Assembly (NCBI GenBank): GCA_902788785.1
Contig: CADALT010000005.1
Location: forward strand, 1-64,000
Direction: 5' to 3'
Length of the DNA stretch: 64,000 nt
Origin: an uncultured Ruminococcus sp.
GTDB taxonomy: Bacteria; Bacillota; Clostridia; Oscillospirales; Ruminococcaceae
Part shown: positions 24,616 to 33,371 of the stretch, piece after piece
Numbering within the stretch: position 1 is the stretch's first letter
Layout of the letters: each line of letters begins with the position of its first letter
Program-made: the position numbers and the translations under genes
The notes under the pieces: model-generated
What the model was told of the DNA's origin: nothing
Seen by the model: only the letters and a program-made list of their open reading frames with translations
Database searches by the model: none

Positions 24616-25062
24616 ATGAGATGTCCCTTTTGCAACCATGAAGATACAAGAGTCATTGACTCCAGACCCAGCGAGGGCAAAAAGCGCAGAAGGCGTGAGT
24701 GCCCCAAGTGCGGCAGACGATTCACAACATATGAGATAGTTGAAAAACCCATGCTCATGGTTTATAAGAAGGATGGTTCTTTCGAGCCTTTCGACAGACA
24801 GAAGCTTATAAAGGGACTCCAGAGCGCCATCAAAAAGCGCCCTGTAAGTGTCGAGCAGATAAGCTCTCTGGTCGATGACATCGAGAACACCTATGCCAAC
24901 AAGATGCAGACCGAGACTACCACCAGCGAGATAGGCGATATGGTACTGGGCGGACTCAAAAAGCTCGATAATGTGGCTTATGTGCGCTTTGCCTCGGTAT
25001 ACAAGGACTTCAACGATGTTGACTCCTTTATCCAGATAATTTCAGAATTATCCGTTAAATAA
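24616..25062 (+). CDS. nrdR: Transcriptional repressor NrdR
   Basis: The 148-residue protein has the N-terminal zinc ribbon MRCPFCNHEDTRVIDSR...CPKCGRRFTTYE, then an ATP-cone domain (about 49-139). It senses ATP and dATP and represses ribonucleotide reductase genes by binding NrdR boxes. Length and motifs match the family throughout. Its target genes are not in the window. Confidence 0.97.
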   Translation: MRCPFCNHEDTRVIDSRPSEGKKRRRRECPKCGRRFTTYEIVEKPMLMVYKKDGSFEPFDRQKLIKGLQSAIKKRPVSVEQISSLVDDIENTYANKMQTETTTSEIGDMVLGGLKKLDNVAYVRFASVYKDFNDVDSFIQIISELSVK

Positions 25063-25134
25063 ACTTGCCATATACTGATAGCGAAGCCTTGCCCTCATAA
25101 GAGAGTAAGGCTTTTGCATTGCACGGGAGATGAT

Positions 25135-25983
25135 ATGATGTTTTCAAGGCTCATTGATGATATAAACGCCGCAGGACTTTGTGTACACGGCATCGAGATC
25201 AGGCACGGCGGTAAGGTGATCGAAAGGCATTTTTTCCATGAGGATAAGCCCTACCCTGTTTACTCTGCCACAAAGTCGGTGACTTCGGCGGCGGTGATGG
25301 CTGCGGCGGACGAGGGCAGGCTCAGTCTCGATGATAAGCTGTACATTTATCTGGACACACAATATATGCCGCTTATGAAAGATGAGTTCAAAGCACTTTC
25401 TTTCCGTGACTTCATGACCATGACGGCTGCGCCTTATCCTTTCCGTCCCGAGGGCGATGACTGGATAAAAAGCATACTCGCCCTCGATGTGGACTACTCC
25501 GACAGAGCGCACCACTACTCAAACATACCTGCTTATCTGGTGGGGACTGCCTGCGAGAATGCGGTGGGTGAGCCGCTGATGGGTTACATCATGCGCAAGC
25601 TTTTTGCGCCCATGGGTATCCCCGAGCCCGAGTACAGGAGATCTCCCGAGGGGCATTTTTACGGGGCGACCGGTATGACCCTAAGTCTTGAAAACTTCGG
25701 CAGGCTGGGGCAGTTCTTTGCGGACAAGGGTTGTTATGACGGCAGACAGCTTATCTCGTGCGCACTTATCGAAGATGCCACGACCGAAAAAGTCAGGACA
25801 AAAAGCGGCGGATACGGCTACTTCTTCCCCACGGACAGTCTGGGCTTCTGCATAAGGGGCAAATGGGGACAGCGCAGCATGGTCTGCACCGAAAAGAATT
25901 TGGTCGTGACCTGCCTTGCCGATCTTCCCGAGCGCTGTGATGAGCTTTACGGGCTTTTGGACAATTATATAAATAACGCATAA
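25135..25983 (+). CDS. Serine hydrolase of the beta-lactamase class C family
   Basis: I start at the ATG 25135, which has GGGAG upstream; the product has about 282 residues and no signal peptide. The catalytic SxxK is seen as SATK (Ser44), and a Tyr-Ser-Asn motif in HHYSNIPAYL. The third motif is KWG rather than KTG. The family covers esterases, D-amino-acid peptidases and penicillin-binding-like proteins; lack of a signal peptide argues against a secreted beta-lactamase. The substrate is unknown. Confidence 0.85.
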   Translation: MMFSRLIDDINAAGLCVHGIEIRHGGKVIERHFFHEDKPYPVYSATKSVTSAAVMAAADEGRLSLDDKLYIYLDTQYMPLMKDEFKALSFRDFMTMTAAPYPFRPEGDDWIKSILALDVDYSDRAHHYSNIPAYLVGTACENAVGEPLMGYIMRKLFAPMGIPEPEYRRSPEGHFYGATGMTLSLENFGRLGQFFADKGCYDGRQLISCALIEDATTEKVRTKSGGYGYFFPTDSLGFCIRGKWGQRSMVCTEKNLVVTCLADLPERCDELYGLLDNYINNA

Positions 25984-25985
25984 AA

Positions 25986-26020
25986 AACGTCCCCGAAATG
26001 CCCGGGGACGTTCTGTTTGT
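25986..26020. terminator. Bidirectional terminator
   Basis: AACGTCCCC (25986-25994) pairs with GGGGACGTT (26004-26012). It ends the serine hydrolase gene and the long minus-strand fibre operon arriving from the right. Confidence 0.75.
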
Positions 26021-26021
26021 T

Positions 26022-26246
26022 TCACAGAGAGTTTAGCTTTTTCTGAAGCTCTATCATATGATTTCTGCAAGCTGTGATCTCGCCCGTGTACTTGTTGAAC
26101 CACTCAACGTCGTTCTCATCAGGCTCTTCCTGCAAAAGCACCGCCTGCACCAGCGCCGACTGCGATCTTGAACGCTTGCGCTCGATCTCCTCGATGGTCT
26201 GCCTGCATATCTTGATCTCTCTTTTGAGCTTACGCTTTTCGTTCAT
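26022..26246 (-). CDS. Small coiled-coil protein, 74 residues
   Basis: The protein is almost entirely heptad-like and highly charged (MNEKRKLKREIKICRQTIEEI), with a second helix near the end (NHMIELQKKLNSL). It has no membrane span. It is the last gene of the fibre-assembly operon, 18 bp behind the small membrane protein, and could bind the coiled-coil parts of that protein or of the 989-residue fusion. No family recognised. Confidence 0.65.
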   Translation of the reverse strand: MNEKRKLKREIKICRQTIEEIERKRSRSQSALVQAVLLQEEPDENDVEWFNKYTGEITACRNHMIELQKKLNSL

Positions 26247-26264
26247 AAAGCTTACCTCCCTCGC

Positions 26265-26717
26265 TTATCTTCCCTTTTTGTCCACCGACTCCACTATCGA
26301 ATCGGTCTCCTCATATCCCTTATCCAGATCGGCAATGATGTCGTCCAGAGCCTTTTTAAGCTCCTCCATCTTAGTGCTCATCTGTTCGGGATATTTTATC
26401 AGACAGGTGTTGATCTCGTTTATGGTCTTCTGTTCCTTTTCAAAATCATCTATTAGGAACGCATAGGAATTTGCACAGCTGACATATGTGTATATACGCT
26501 TGTACCTCAGCTCCAGATCGCCCTTGTTTTTGATGTAGGAGTCTATCTCCTTGCTTGCATGGGTAAGTTCTATGCGGAACTGCGCTCTGTACTGCCGCTG
26601 TACGCTGTTCTTGGCATCAATATAAAGACCTATGAATACAAGCAGTGCGATAAGTGTCAAGCCCCAGAGGACGAAGGCACTAATCATCCTTCGTTTCATT
26701 ATCTTGTCTTGATTCAT
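26265..26717 (-). CDS. Membrane-anchored coiled-coil protein, about 150 residues
   Basis: The ATG at 26717 has GAGGTG seven bases upstream; a GTG two codons earlier is too close. One membrane span (about 12-32, ISAFVLWGLTLIALLVFIGLY) is followed by about 115 extracytoplasmic or cytoplasmic residues with helical, coiled-coil character (MEELKKALDDIIADLDKGYEE). It overlaps the end of the DUF2357-peptidase fusion gene by 38 bp, so the two proteins are translated together. No family recognised. Confidence 0.75.
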   Translation of the reverse strand: MNQDKIMKRRMISAFVLWGLTLIALLVFIGLYIDAKNSVQRQYRAQFRIELTHASKEIDSYIKNKGDLELRYKRIYTYVSCANSYAFLIDDFEKEQKTINEINTCLIKYPEQMSTKMEELKKALDDIIADLDKGYEETDSIVESVDKKGR

Positions 26718-29649
26718 CCGCACTCACCTCTGTTTCTGCCTGATAATTTTCCTCCGCCAGCCTTTGCTTTTCTTTTTCGATGGCTTCACGGATGAGTTTT
26801 TGGCGCAGTTCTTCGTAGTCGTTCTCGTTCTTTTTAAGTTCGATACCGATCTTAGCCAGCGTCCTGAGTTCGTACACCGATACAGCGCCGATGGGTATTA
26901 TCACGAATATCATCAGCAGTTTCCTTGCATCTGCAAAGGTGCTCACCCAGATGAAGAACCTTGCTTTTCCGATATATTTGCCCACCACCTGATCGGGTCG
27001 TACCGTTATGCTGTCTTCCACAGGATTTGCGTCGCCCTTTGTGACGAAGGTGCCGTCATCATTGACTTTTACTATCCTGTGGGTGACCAGCATACCGTAG
27101 ATGTCGCTTTGTTCGGAATAGAACGAGATCACGTCACCGTCAGCAAGGGTCGAAGTATCGGTCTTTTCCACAAGTATATGGTCGCCCGTATGTATCGAGG
27201 GTTCCATGCTGCCCGTTACCACACGCAGCACGCTCTTACCGAATACGGATACTGCCTTGTTCCTTGCGGCGCTTATCATCACATAAGCTGTGAAGACTGC
27301 CAGCACCAGTATAAGTATGGTGACTATGATGCTTGCTATCCTGCCTGCACCGCTGTCCGACTTGATCTTGTCGGGGTCTTCGCCGTTCTCGATACGTCTT
27401 AGCAGTTCTCTTTCCTGCTCGTCCTGCTTATACTTGCGCTCTTCTTCTATCGAACGCCTTATCTCGGTGTACCTTCTGCTGATCTTTTGCGCAGGAGTTA
27501 CATGGTACTCTCTGTACAGGCGCTTCATCTCGTTGTCGATAGCCAGCTGTTCCTCGGGTGTTCTCTTGGGCGGAACAAATGTAGGCTTCGGCTTGTTCTT
27601 CATCTGCTGACGTCTGCGCTTCTTGAACTTATAGTCATCTATCGAACGCAGGAAACGGTATTTGAAAGTACGTGCATACTTCCTGTAGTAAGCTTCCATA
27701 GCGTCTCGCTTCTGACGTTCTTCCGCTTTGAGCCGCCTGCGCTCTTCAAGCTCGGCACGCTTTGCCTTGAATGCGGGGTTATCCGTATCCTCGGGGATAA
27801 TGCCGAATACCATAGCCAGTATATAGCGTATGAGTCTTGGTATTGCGTAGATGGGGTTATGTGAGTATTCTCTGTAGATGACCCAAAACGGCTTGCTCTC
27901 GAAATACTTGCGCTCGGCTTTGAGCCTTTGTGCTCGTTCAGCGTCACGCCGCTCTTTCTCCTGCTTTTGCTGTTCCACTTTGAGCCTTGCCGCAACAGCT
28001 CTGGGGTCCTCGAACACTTCCTGTTCTTCCTCGGCGTTTTCTTCCATGGAAGCCTTTACCTGTTCGATCTCCTCTTCTGTTACTTCCTCGTAAGCCTTCT
28101 TTTCCAGCTCTTCGTCGGACTCTTCCTTCTTCAGCTTCTCGCTGTCGATGCCCTCTGCCTCGCCCAGTTCGGCACGCATCTTGTTCTCGTTCTGTGCAAC
28201 ACGCTCACGCTCGGCAGCTATGCGCTCTTCTTCCTCTCGGCGGAGCCGCTCTTCTTCCTCACGCTTACGCATTTCTTCAAGTCTTGCAAGGCGCTCCTGC
28301 TCCTGACGCTCTCTTTCACGCTCTTCCTCTTCCTGCTCACGCCGCTTCTGTTCGAGCATTTCCTGTAGTCTGCGTTCTTCCTCCTCTTTCTGGAGGCGTA
28401 TGCGTTCGAGCTCGGCTTGTCTTGCTTCCTCGATCCTGCGCTGTTCTTCGAGCCTGCGTTCTTCCTCGATCCTGACCTGTTCGGCTTTGAGTCTCTCGGC
28501 TTCACGCTTGGCGATAAAGGCTTTCTCGATCTCGATGACATTGTTGACCTCATCGAACACCAGCCTTATATCCGCAGGCAGGCTCTTTTTCAGTTTGAAT
28601 TCGCCGTCGCCTGCCACATAGCCCGGCACAGCTTCGGCTATAACGCTGTAGTCGCCCGAGAGTTCCTCGCTGAAATGTTTGAGAAATCTCGGTGTCAGCT
28701 TTTTCTGCTTTTTGGTCTTGAGCTCCTCCATGTTCTCGCTGTTCTGCCCTGTGTAGGAACGGAAAAGCAGGAGGTTCAGCACAACTATCTTATAGAAATC
28801 CTCGATGTAGTCCTGCTCGGGCTTCACCGCAGAGTTCTCCACGTTTATCTCGTAGCCCACCTTGTCGTAGCTCTCGATATACTGCCAAAGTGCAAGGCAC
28901 GCCTTGAGCTCAACATTCTTCATGATGGCGTTCGTCCTCATGATGGGCGGTCTGACATAGGTATTGCCCAGCGCCGTGCAAAGCTCCGAGCCCTTATAGC
29001 CTTCGATGGCTTTTTTCAGCTTCTCCACCCTCTGCCATACGGTGAAGCCGCTTTTATCGTACGAGTCAAGGCTCGATGTAGATTCGAGCTTGACCTCTAT
29101 CTTCATCTTGCCGCCTGCGCCGTCATCAAGGAAGGTATCGTATCCCAGCGAGAAAACTTCCTCGTCCCTTGCTACCTGCGCCAGCTTCTCATACCTTGTG
29201 TTTATGAATATATAGAGTCTGTCCACCAGGGTGTTGATGAACTTGTTCTCATAGGTCATAAGGCTTTCTTCCTTATGAACATTGAGGATCTTTGACGGAG
29301 TTATCTTGCCCGACTTTTTGTCGATGCTCTGTATAAGGTCGGTATGCTGAGCCAGGTGCTTGACCGACTCAACGGTTATCTTCCTTGACAGGGCGATGGG
29401 TACGACCTCTTCAACGTCCTCGATGGTCCTGCTAGGGCTTCTGAGCACGTTATCCAGATGTACCAGACCGTTCTCGATAGCCTCTACCCATGTGACATCT
29501 ATCGCCTTCGCCATAAGTTTGCGGTTCATGGCGAACGTATTTTTACTTGAATGGAGCAGGTTATCCAGCGAACCGAAAAGCTCGTCATCGTCCATCAGAC
29601 CTGCTGACTCCTTAAAATCCTCATACCATTTGCCGTACAAGCTACTCAA
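26680..29649 (-). CDS. Fusion of a DUF2357/McrC-like domain, coiled coil and SipW-type signal peptidase
   Basis: The 989-residue protein starts at a TTG with AGGTGAT upstream. About 1-370 resembles DUF2357, the family that accompanies McrB-type ATPases (ILNVHKEESLMTYENKFINTLVDRLY). About 380-600 is a long run rich in Glu, Arg and Gln that should form a coiled coil. A hydrophobic patch follows (YAIPRLIRYILAMVFGIIP), then a basic region, a membrane span near 800, and a signal peptidase I domain with the Ser in TGSMEPSIHTGD and a His in VTHRIVKV. The His instead of Lys marks the SipW/endoplasmic-reticulum type. A last membrane span and a charged tail follow. I see no clear PD-(D/E)xK nuclease site. 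This combination is new to me. The adjacent McrB-like ATPase is the likely partner. Confidence 0.85.
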   Translation of the reverse strand: MSSLYGKWYEDFKESAGLMDDDELFGSLDNLLHSSKNTFAMNRKLMAKAIDVTWVEAIENGLVHLDNVLRSPSRTIEDVEEVVPIALSRKITVESVKHLAQHTDLIQSIDKKSGKITPSKILNVHKEESLMTYENKFINTLVDRLYIFINTRYEKLAQVARDEEVFSLGYDTFLDDGAGGKMKIEVKLESTSSLDSYDKSGFTVWQRVEKLKKAIEGYKGSELCTALGNTYVRPPIMRTNAIMKNVELKACLALWQYIESYDKVGYEINVENSAVKPEQDYIEDFYKIVVLNLLLFRSYTGQNSENMEELKTKKQKKLTPRFLKHFSEELSGDYSVIAEAVPGYVAGDGEFKLKKSLPADIRLVFDEVNNVIEIEKAFIAKREAERLKAEQVRIEEERRLEEQRRIEEARQAELERIRLQKEEEERRLQEMLEQKRREQEEEERERERQEQERLARLEEMRKREEEERLRREEEERIAAERERVAQNENKMRAELGEAEGIDSEKLKKEESDEELEKKAYEEVTEEEIEQVKASMEENAEEEQEVFEDPRAVAARLKVEQQKQEKERRDAERAQRLKAERKYFESKPFWVIYREYSHNPIYAIPRLIRYILAMVFGIIPEDTDNPAFKAKRAELEERRRLKAEERQKRDAMEAYYRKYARTFKYRFLRSIDDYKFKKRRRQQMKNKPKPTFVPPKRTPEEQLAIDNEMKRLYREYHVTPAQKISRRYTEIRRSIEEERKYKQDEQERELLRRIENGEDPDKIKSDSGAGRIASIIVTILILVLAVFTAYVMISAARNKAVSVFGKSVLRVVTGSMEPSIHTGDHILVEKTDTSTLADGDVISFYSEQSDIYGMLVTHRIVKVNDDGTFVTKGDANPVEDSITVRPDQVVGKYIGKARFFIWVSTFADARKLLMIFVIIPIGAVSVYELRTLAKIGIELKKNENDYEELRQKLIREAIEKEKQRLAEENYQAETEVSADESRQDNETKDD

Positions 29650-29684
29650 TCGCCATCACCTGCCTTTTTCAATGAGGATATTTT

Positions 29685-30461
29685 TTACTGTTTCTTACTA
29701 ACAAATGCGATCCACGCAGGAAGTGCCGCCATTGGGTTTTCCTTCGGGTCATTTATATTTTTAAGTTCCTGTTCGGTCTTAGTCTGCAATTCCTGATAAG
29801 TGTACCAGAACGACGCATCGACCGCAGGCAGCTCAGCCAGCTCTGTCACCATAAATCCTGCCCTGACCTGTGCATTCAGAAGATCCTGGATACGCCAGTG
29901 AAGATGGGGCAATACATCGTGATAGGATTTCACGATCTGCGGAGCTTTGTAGGCTTCACATGAAAAGGGACGAGTAAACGGGTGAATATCGTATTGGATG
30001 AGCATACCGCCTTTTTTCAGCACTCGTGCAAAATTGCGGTACATACTTTCAATATCGTTTATCCACGACAGTGTTCCGTTGGAGGTATAAACAAGGTCAT
30101 AGGTATCATCGCCGATATTTGAAAGCGTCATCGTATCATCGCAGACAAACCGTATATCAAGCCCTCGCTCTTTTGCGATCTTTTCTGCATTTTCAAGCTG
30201 TCTTTCGCTTATATCCGCAGATGTAACAACGGCTCCCATGAGGGCAAATGCGAAAACTGCATGATTATCTCCGCTCGATGGCAGCAGCACCCGCAAATCT
30301 TTCAGTACAGGTGTATGTGTGCGTATCTGCCTCATTACCTCGGGATGGAAAGCACGCTCCGGCTCTGCGAACAATGCGTCTATCTTTTCACTGCTCCTGA
30401 GCGAACGGTACCACTGTGAATCCGAAACGCCGTTCCAATGCTCTTTTATCTCATCGATCAT
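29685..30461 (-). CDS. SAM-dependent methyltransferase
   Basis: The 258-residue protein has a class I methyltransferase fold. Motif I is weak (LRVLLPSSGDNHAVFAFALMG), followed by VTSADISERQLENAEKIA, and the acidic loop YDLVYTSNGTLSWINDIESMYRNFARVLKKGG is typical of the Methyltransf_11 group. The target is unknown. It overlaps the DUF998-like gene by four bases (ATGA) and lies in the fibre-assembly operon, where it may be a passenger or may modify a component. Confidence 0.85.
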   Translation of the reverse strand: MIDEIKEHWNGVSDSQWYRSLRSSEKIDALFAEPERAFHPEVMRQIRTHTPVLKDLRVLLPSSGDNHAVFAFALMGAVVTSADISERQLENAEKIAKERGLDIRFVCDDTMTLSNIGDDTYDLVYTSNGTLSWINDIESMYRNFARVLKKGGMLIQYDIHPFTRPFSCEAYKAPQIVKSYHDVLPHLHWRIQDLLNAQVRAGFMVTELAELPAVDASFWYTYQELQTKTEQELKNINDPKENPMAALPAWIAFVSKKQ

Positions 30462-31063
30462 ATTTTCACCTTATCATTCCGTTCTGTCGCATCGGTGTAT
30501 CTTTCCATGATAAGCGCCAGAAGCAGCAGTATTATAAACATTATCTCGTATACGAAAAACGCCTTGAACAGCACTTTCGCTCCCGTAAAATACAGTGCGA
30601 CAAATATCAACGCATAGGCTATCGAGAACAGTGCCGTTACACGCTGTCTTTTGACCTTTGCTGTCACCGCCGTGATGATGAAGCCTATCAGCGTAAACAG
30701 CATCAGGGCTATGGCAAAGCCGTTATGCAGGTCGATGGTGATAGGTGTGGGTGCCTCGCTGAATGTATTGAAAGGGAAAAACGCCGTCCCGAAAATGCAC
30801 ATGAGCACCAGTGCATAAAACACCTTTTTCACCCTCGCCATTCGTATCTTCGCTGCATAATATCCCAGTGCGGGCACCATCAGCACAGCCGAGATAAAGT
30901 ACACCACAGATGTCCATCTGAAAAGTCCCACATACGATGAAAATGATATTGTCAGATCAAAGCGGTGTACGCCCTTTATCCAGGCGTAGCCCACAGCCGT
31001 TACTGCGTTTATCATAAAGAGCATACCTGCCATGAAAGGCAGTTTATTCTTGTGTTTTTTCAT
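30458..31063 (-). CDS. DUF998-like membrane protein
   Basis: The 201-residue protein has about six membrane spans. The pattern of a second span near FRWTSVVYFISAVLMVPALGYY and a fifth near LHNGFAIALMLFTLIGFII is like DUF998/Frag1-type proteins. The function is unknown. It is translationally coupled to the following methyltransferase and starts 13 bp after the stop of the McrB-like ATPase gene. Confidence 0.8.
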   Translation of the reverse strand: MKKHKNKLPFMAGMLFMINAVTAVGYAWIKGVHRFDLTISFSSYVGLFRWTSVVYFISAVLMVPALGYYAAKIRMARVKKVFYALVLMCIFGTAFFPFNTFSEAPTPITIDLHNGFAIALMLFTLIGFIITAVTAKVKRQRVTALFSIAYALIFVALYFTGAKVLFKAFFVYEIMFIILLLLALIMERYTDATERNDKVKI

Positions 31064-31076
31064 AACTGTCCGATTA

Positions 31077-32657
31077 TCAGTACAGTTTCTGCAATCTTTC
31101 CAGATAAGCTATGGACTCGCCCATCTTGTTCTTGCCGAAGGATTTGTTCATGTAGACCACCAGCTCACGCAGTTCGTCACGGAGCATTGCAAGGTTCAGC
31201 GACTCGAACTTACGGAATATCTTGGTAGCCAGCACGTAGTCGATGCCGTCCAGCTCATCGCCGCCGCAAGCCACATATACGGGCACGAACAGACCCATCT
31301 GCTTCAGGATACGGTTACCGAAAGCCACACGCAGTTTCTCGATGACCCACAAGTCAAGCTGCTGTATCTTCTTCAAATTCTCTGCCGAGATGGGGTACTT
31401 GTCGAAAGCTTCCTTGAAAAGCTGATCCAGGTGGTCGAAGCCCAGGTTCATGGGCGGAGTATCGGGTGCATCGAATGCGATACCCTTTGCGTCTAGGTTG
31501 ATAGGCTGGGCACGGTCGTAGACCTTATCGGATATAGCGTATGTGGAGTCATCGTTATTCGCTGTACCGATGTACCATACGTTCTGAGGAATGACCAGCT
31601 TGCCACGGTCGAGCTTTTCGGGGTCGGTGCTCCATACATTGGGCACCAGGTCAAGCTCCCACTCATCGGCATTTGGCATTTCAAGTATGGAGAGCATCTC
31701 GGCGAAGTAATACTCGACTCTCGCAATGTTCATCTCGTCCAGCAGTATCAGGTTGATATCGTTGTTATAGCTGGATGAGTATATCCTCTTCAAGACCTCT
31801 GTCTCGTTGAAGTTCTTGGTAAATTCATTGAAGTAGCCGAAAAGCTCGGTACGGTCACGCCACGAAGGCTGTACCGAAGCGATGGTGGTATCCACCTGCA
31901 AAAACTTACCGAATGAGTACGGCAGCGAGGTCTTACCTGTACCGGAGATACCCTGTAAGATAATGAGCTTTGTGGAAGCCATGCCTGCCATAAACAGCCA
32001 TATGGTCTTGGGCTCATAATACAGGTGCATTCTCGAGCAAGCAAAGTTCCTGTACGCATCGCATATGCCTGCCAGAGTTATCTCGTTATCGTACTGAGGC
32101 GGTTCATAGGTCTTATAGAAGTTATCAACTTCCATAAGTCTTGAAAATCTGTGGTCGGTGGTATGGATAACGCCGTCGGTATCCAGCTCGCCTGCCGCAG
32201 CGCCCTCACCCTCAGCACCCTCTGCGCCAAATGCCGCCATACTTCCGTCTGCCAGTGAGAGTGCCGTGCCTGTGGGAAGTCCCATCTGTGCGACCTTCAT
32301 CGCCATGATCTCGTCTTTTTCCTTGGTCATTTTAAGTACCTGACGCTGCAGATCTGCTATTTCTTCCAGCAGGTCCTCATTGCTGACGATGGAGTGCCTG
32401 AAGCGGATATATTTACGCACAGCAAGCACGATCATCAGACCGATCAGGAAAAATACCGCTGCGACCAGTATTATCGCCAGTACAGACAGTATCCAGCCCA
32501 GTGCGCCGAAATCTTTTGAATAGGTCTTGAAGATCTCTATGTAATTTTTAATGTTGAATATCTGCTTTATCCCGTTCCAAAGTCCCGTAAATATCATTGC
32601 GAAGCCTTTGAGCATTTCCGAGATAAAGACAAAGAACCATTTCAAAAATGTATTCAT
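31077..32657 (-). CDS. Membrane-anchored McrB-like AAA+ ATPase
   Basis: The 526-residue protein has N-terminal amphipathic and membrane segments (a clear span at about 55-80), a coiled-coil linker (about 92-122), a Gly/Ala-rich low-complexity stretch (about 138-160), then an AAA+ module: Walker A GISGTGKT (236-243), Walker B INLILLDEMN (301-310), a sensor-1 Asn in GTANND and an Arg in YDRAQP. The NLILLDEMN block is McrB-like (as in the GTP-using restriction subunit), but McrB itself is soluble. The partner is probably the DUF2357-peptidase fusion. It may drive assembly or extraction of membrane-tethered subunits. Confidence 0.85.
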   Translation of the reverse strand: MNTFLKWFFVFISEMLKGFAMIFTGLWNGIKQIFNIKNYIEIFKTYSKDFGALGWILSVLAIILVAAVFFLIGLMIVLAVRKYIRFRHSIVSNEDLLEEIADLQRQVLKMTKEKDEIMAMKVAQMGLPTGTALSLADGSMAAFGAEGAEGEGAAAGELDTDGVIHTTDHRFSRLMEVDNFYKTYEPPQYDNEITLAGICDAYRNFACSRMHLYYEPKTIWLFMAGMASTKLIILQGISGTGKTSLPYSFGKFLQVDTTIASVQPSWRDRTELFGYFNEFTKNFNETEVLKRIYSSSYNNDINLILLDEMNIARVEYYFAEMLSILEMPNADEWELDLVPNVWSTDPEKLDRGKLVIPQNVWYIGTANNDDSTYAISDKVYDRAQPINLDAKGIAFDAPDTPPMNLGFDHLDQLFKEAFDKYPISAENLKKIQQLDLWVIEKLRVAFGNRILKQMGLFVPVYVACGGDELDGIDYVLATKIFRKFESLNLAMLRDELRELVVYMNKSFGKNKMGESIAYLERLQKLY

Positions 32658-32680
32658 AGTCTTCTCCTATTATTGTTTCA

Positions 32681-33331
32681 TCATCCCTCGGCACCGCCGT
32701 CACCGCTGCTGTCCTTTTTCTGGCTTGCGAGGTATTCTTCTATTGCACGCTTCTTGATCTCTTCCTCGTCATCAGCGGTAAGCTGGGGCTTTTTGAGCTC
32801 TACCAGTGTCACGATGAACTTATAAAGTTCAACAAGGAAGAATATTGCCATGGGGATAACTATGCAGATGAAGAAGCCTGTCTTTGTTCTGAGGAAGTTC
32901 ATGACCTTGCCAAAACCGTTAAGCTTCACGTCTGTCCACTTGCCTATGATATCCCCTGCGTATGCAGGAAGTGTGTCGTCCTGATTATTGTTATCGCCTC
33001 GTGTAACGAAGCTTCTTGTGCCTTCAAACTCGTTTACTGTCACTATTCTATGGGTGTTCTTGACTTTCTTGCCGTCGATTATCGTCCAGAATGTTATTAC
33101 ATCGCCCTCTTTAAGATCGTAGATGTCGTCCACCTCTTTACAGATGATAAGGTCATCTTTCGAGAACGTGGGCTTCATGGAGTCCGACTCGACCGTCATG
33201 GGGATATAGCCCAGCAGATTTGCCACACCGTTGTTTCTGCCTGACGAGAATACCATTATTGTTATAAGCAGTGCTAAAATAAGAACTATCCAGACAATAA
33301 CGTTCAAAACAACTTTCAATACTTTTTTCAT
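32681..33331 (-). CDS. sipW: SipW-type signal peptidase I
   Basis: The 216-residue protein has an N-terminal membrane span (about 7-28), the catalytic Ser51 in SDSMKPTF, and His94 in NTHRIV where bacterial type I peptidases carry Lys. A second span lies at about 150-175 and the C-terminal tail is acidic. The Ser-His pair is characteristic of Bacillus SipW, which processes the matrix proteins TasA and TapA. Several neighbouring proteins carry SipW-type signal segments. AGGAGAAAG precedes the ATG. Confidence 0.9.
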   Translation of the reverse strand: MKKVLKVVLNVIVWIVLILALLITIMVFSSGRNNGVANLLGYIPMTVESDSMKPTFSKDDLIICKEVDDIYDLKEGDVITFWTIIDGKKVKNTHRIVTVNEFEGTRSFVTRGDNNNQDDTLPAYAGDIIGKWTDVKLNGFGKVMNFLRTKTGFFICIVIPMAIFFLVELYKFIVTLVELKKPQLTADDEEEIKKRAIEEYLASQKKDSSGDGGAEG

Positions 33332-33371
33332 ACAAACTTTCTCCTAACTTTAATAGAATTTTTTCCGCTAT

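Noticed and set aside
27928-29295. Several long plus-strand frames opposite the coiled-coil region
   Set aside because: They mirror the Glu/Arg/Gln-rich codons of the minus-strand fusion protein and lack starts with ribosome sites.
26680-32657. McrB-like ATPase and DUF2357-like protein as an ordinary restriction system
   Set aside because: Both proteins have membrane spans, the partner is fused to a signal peptidase, and I see no nuclease site; the neighbours are surface proteins. A defence role is not fully excluded.
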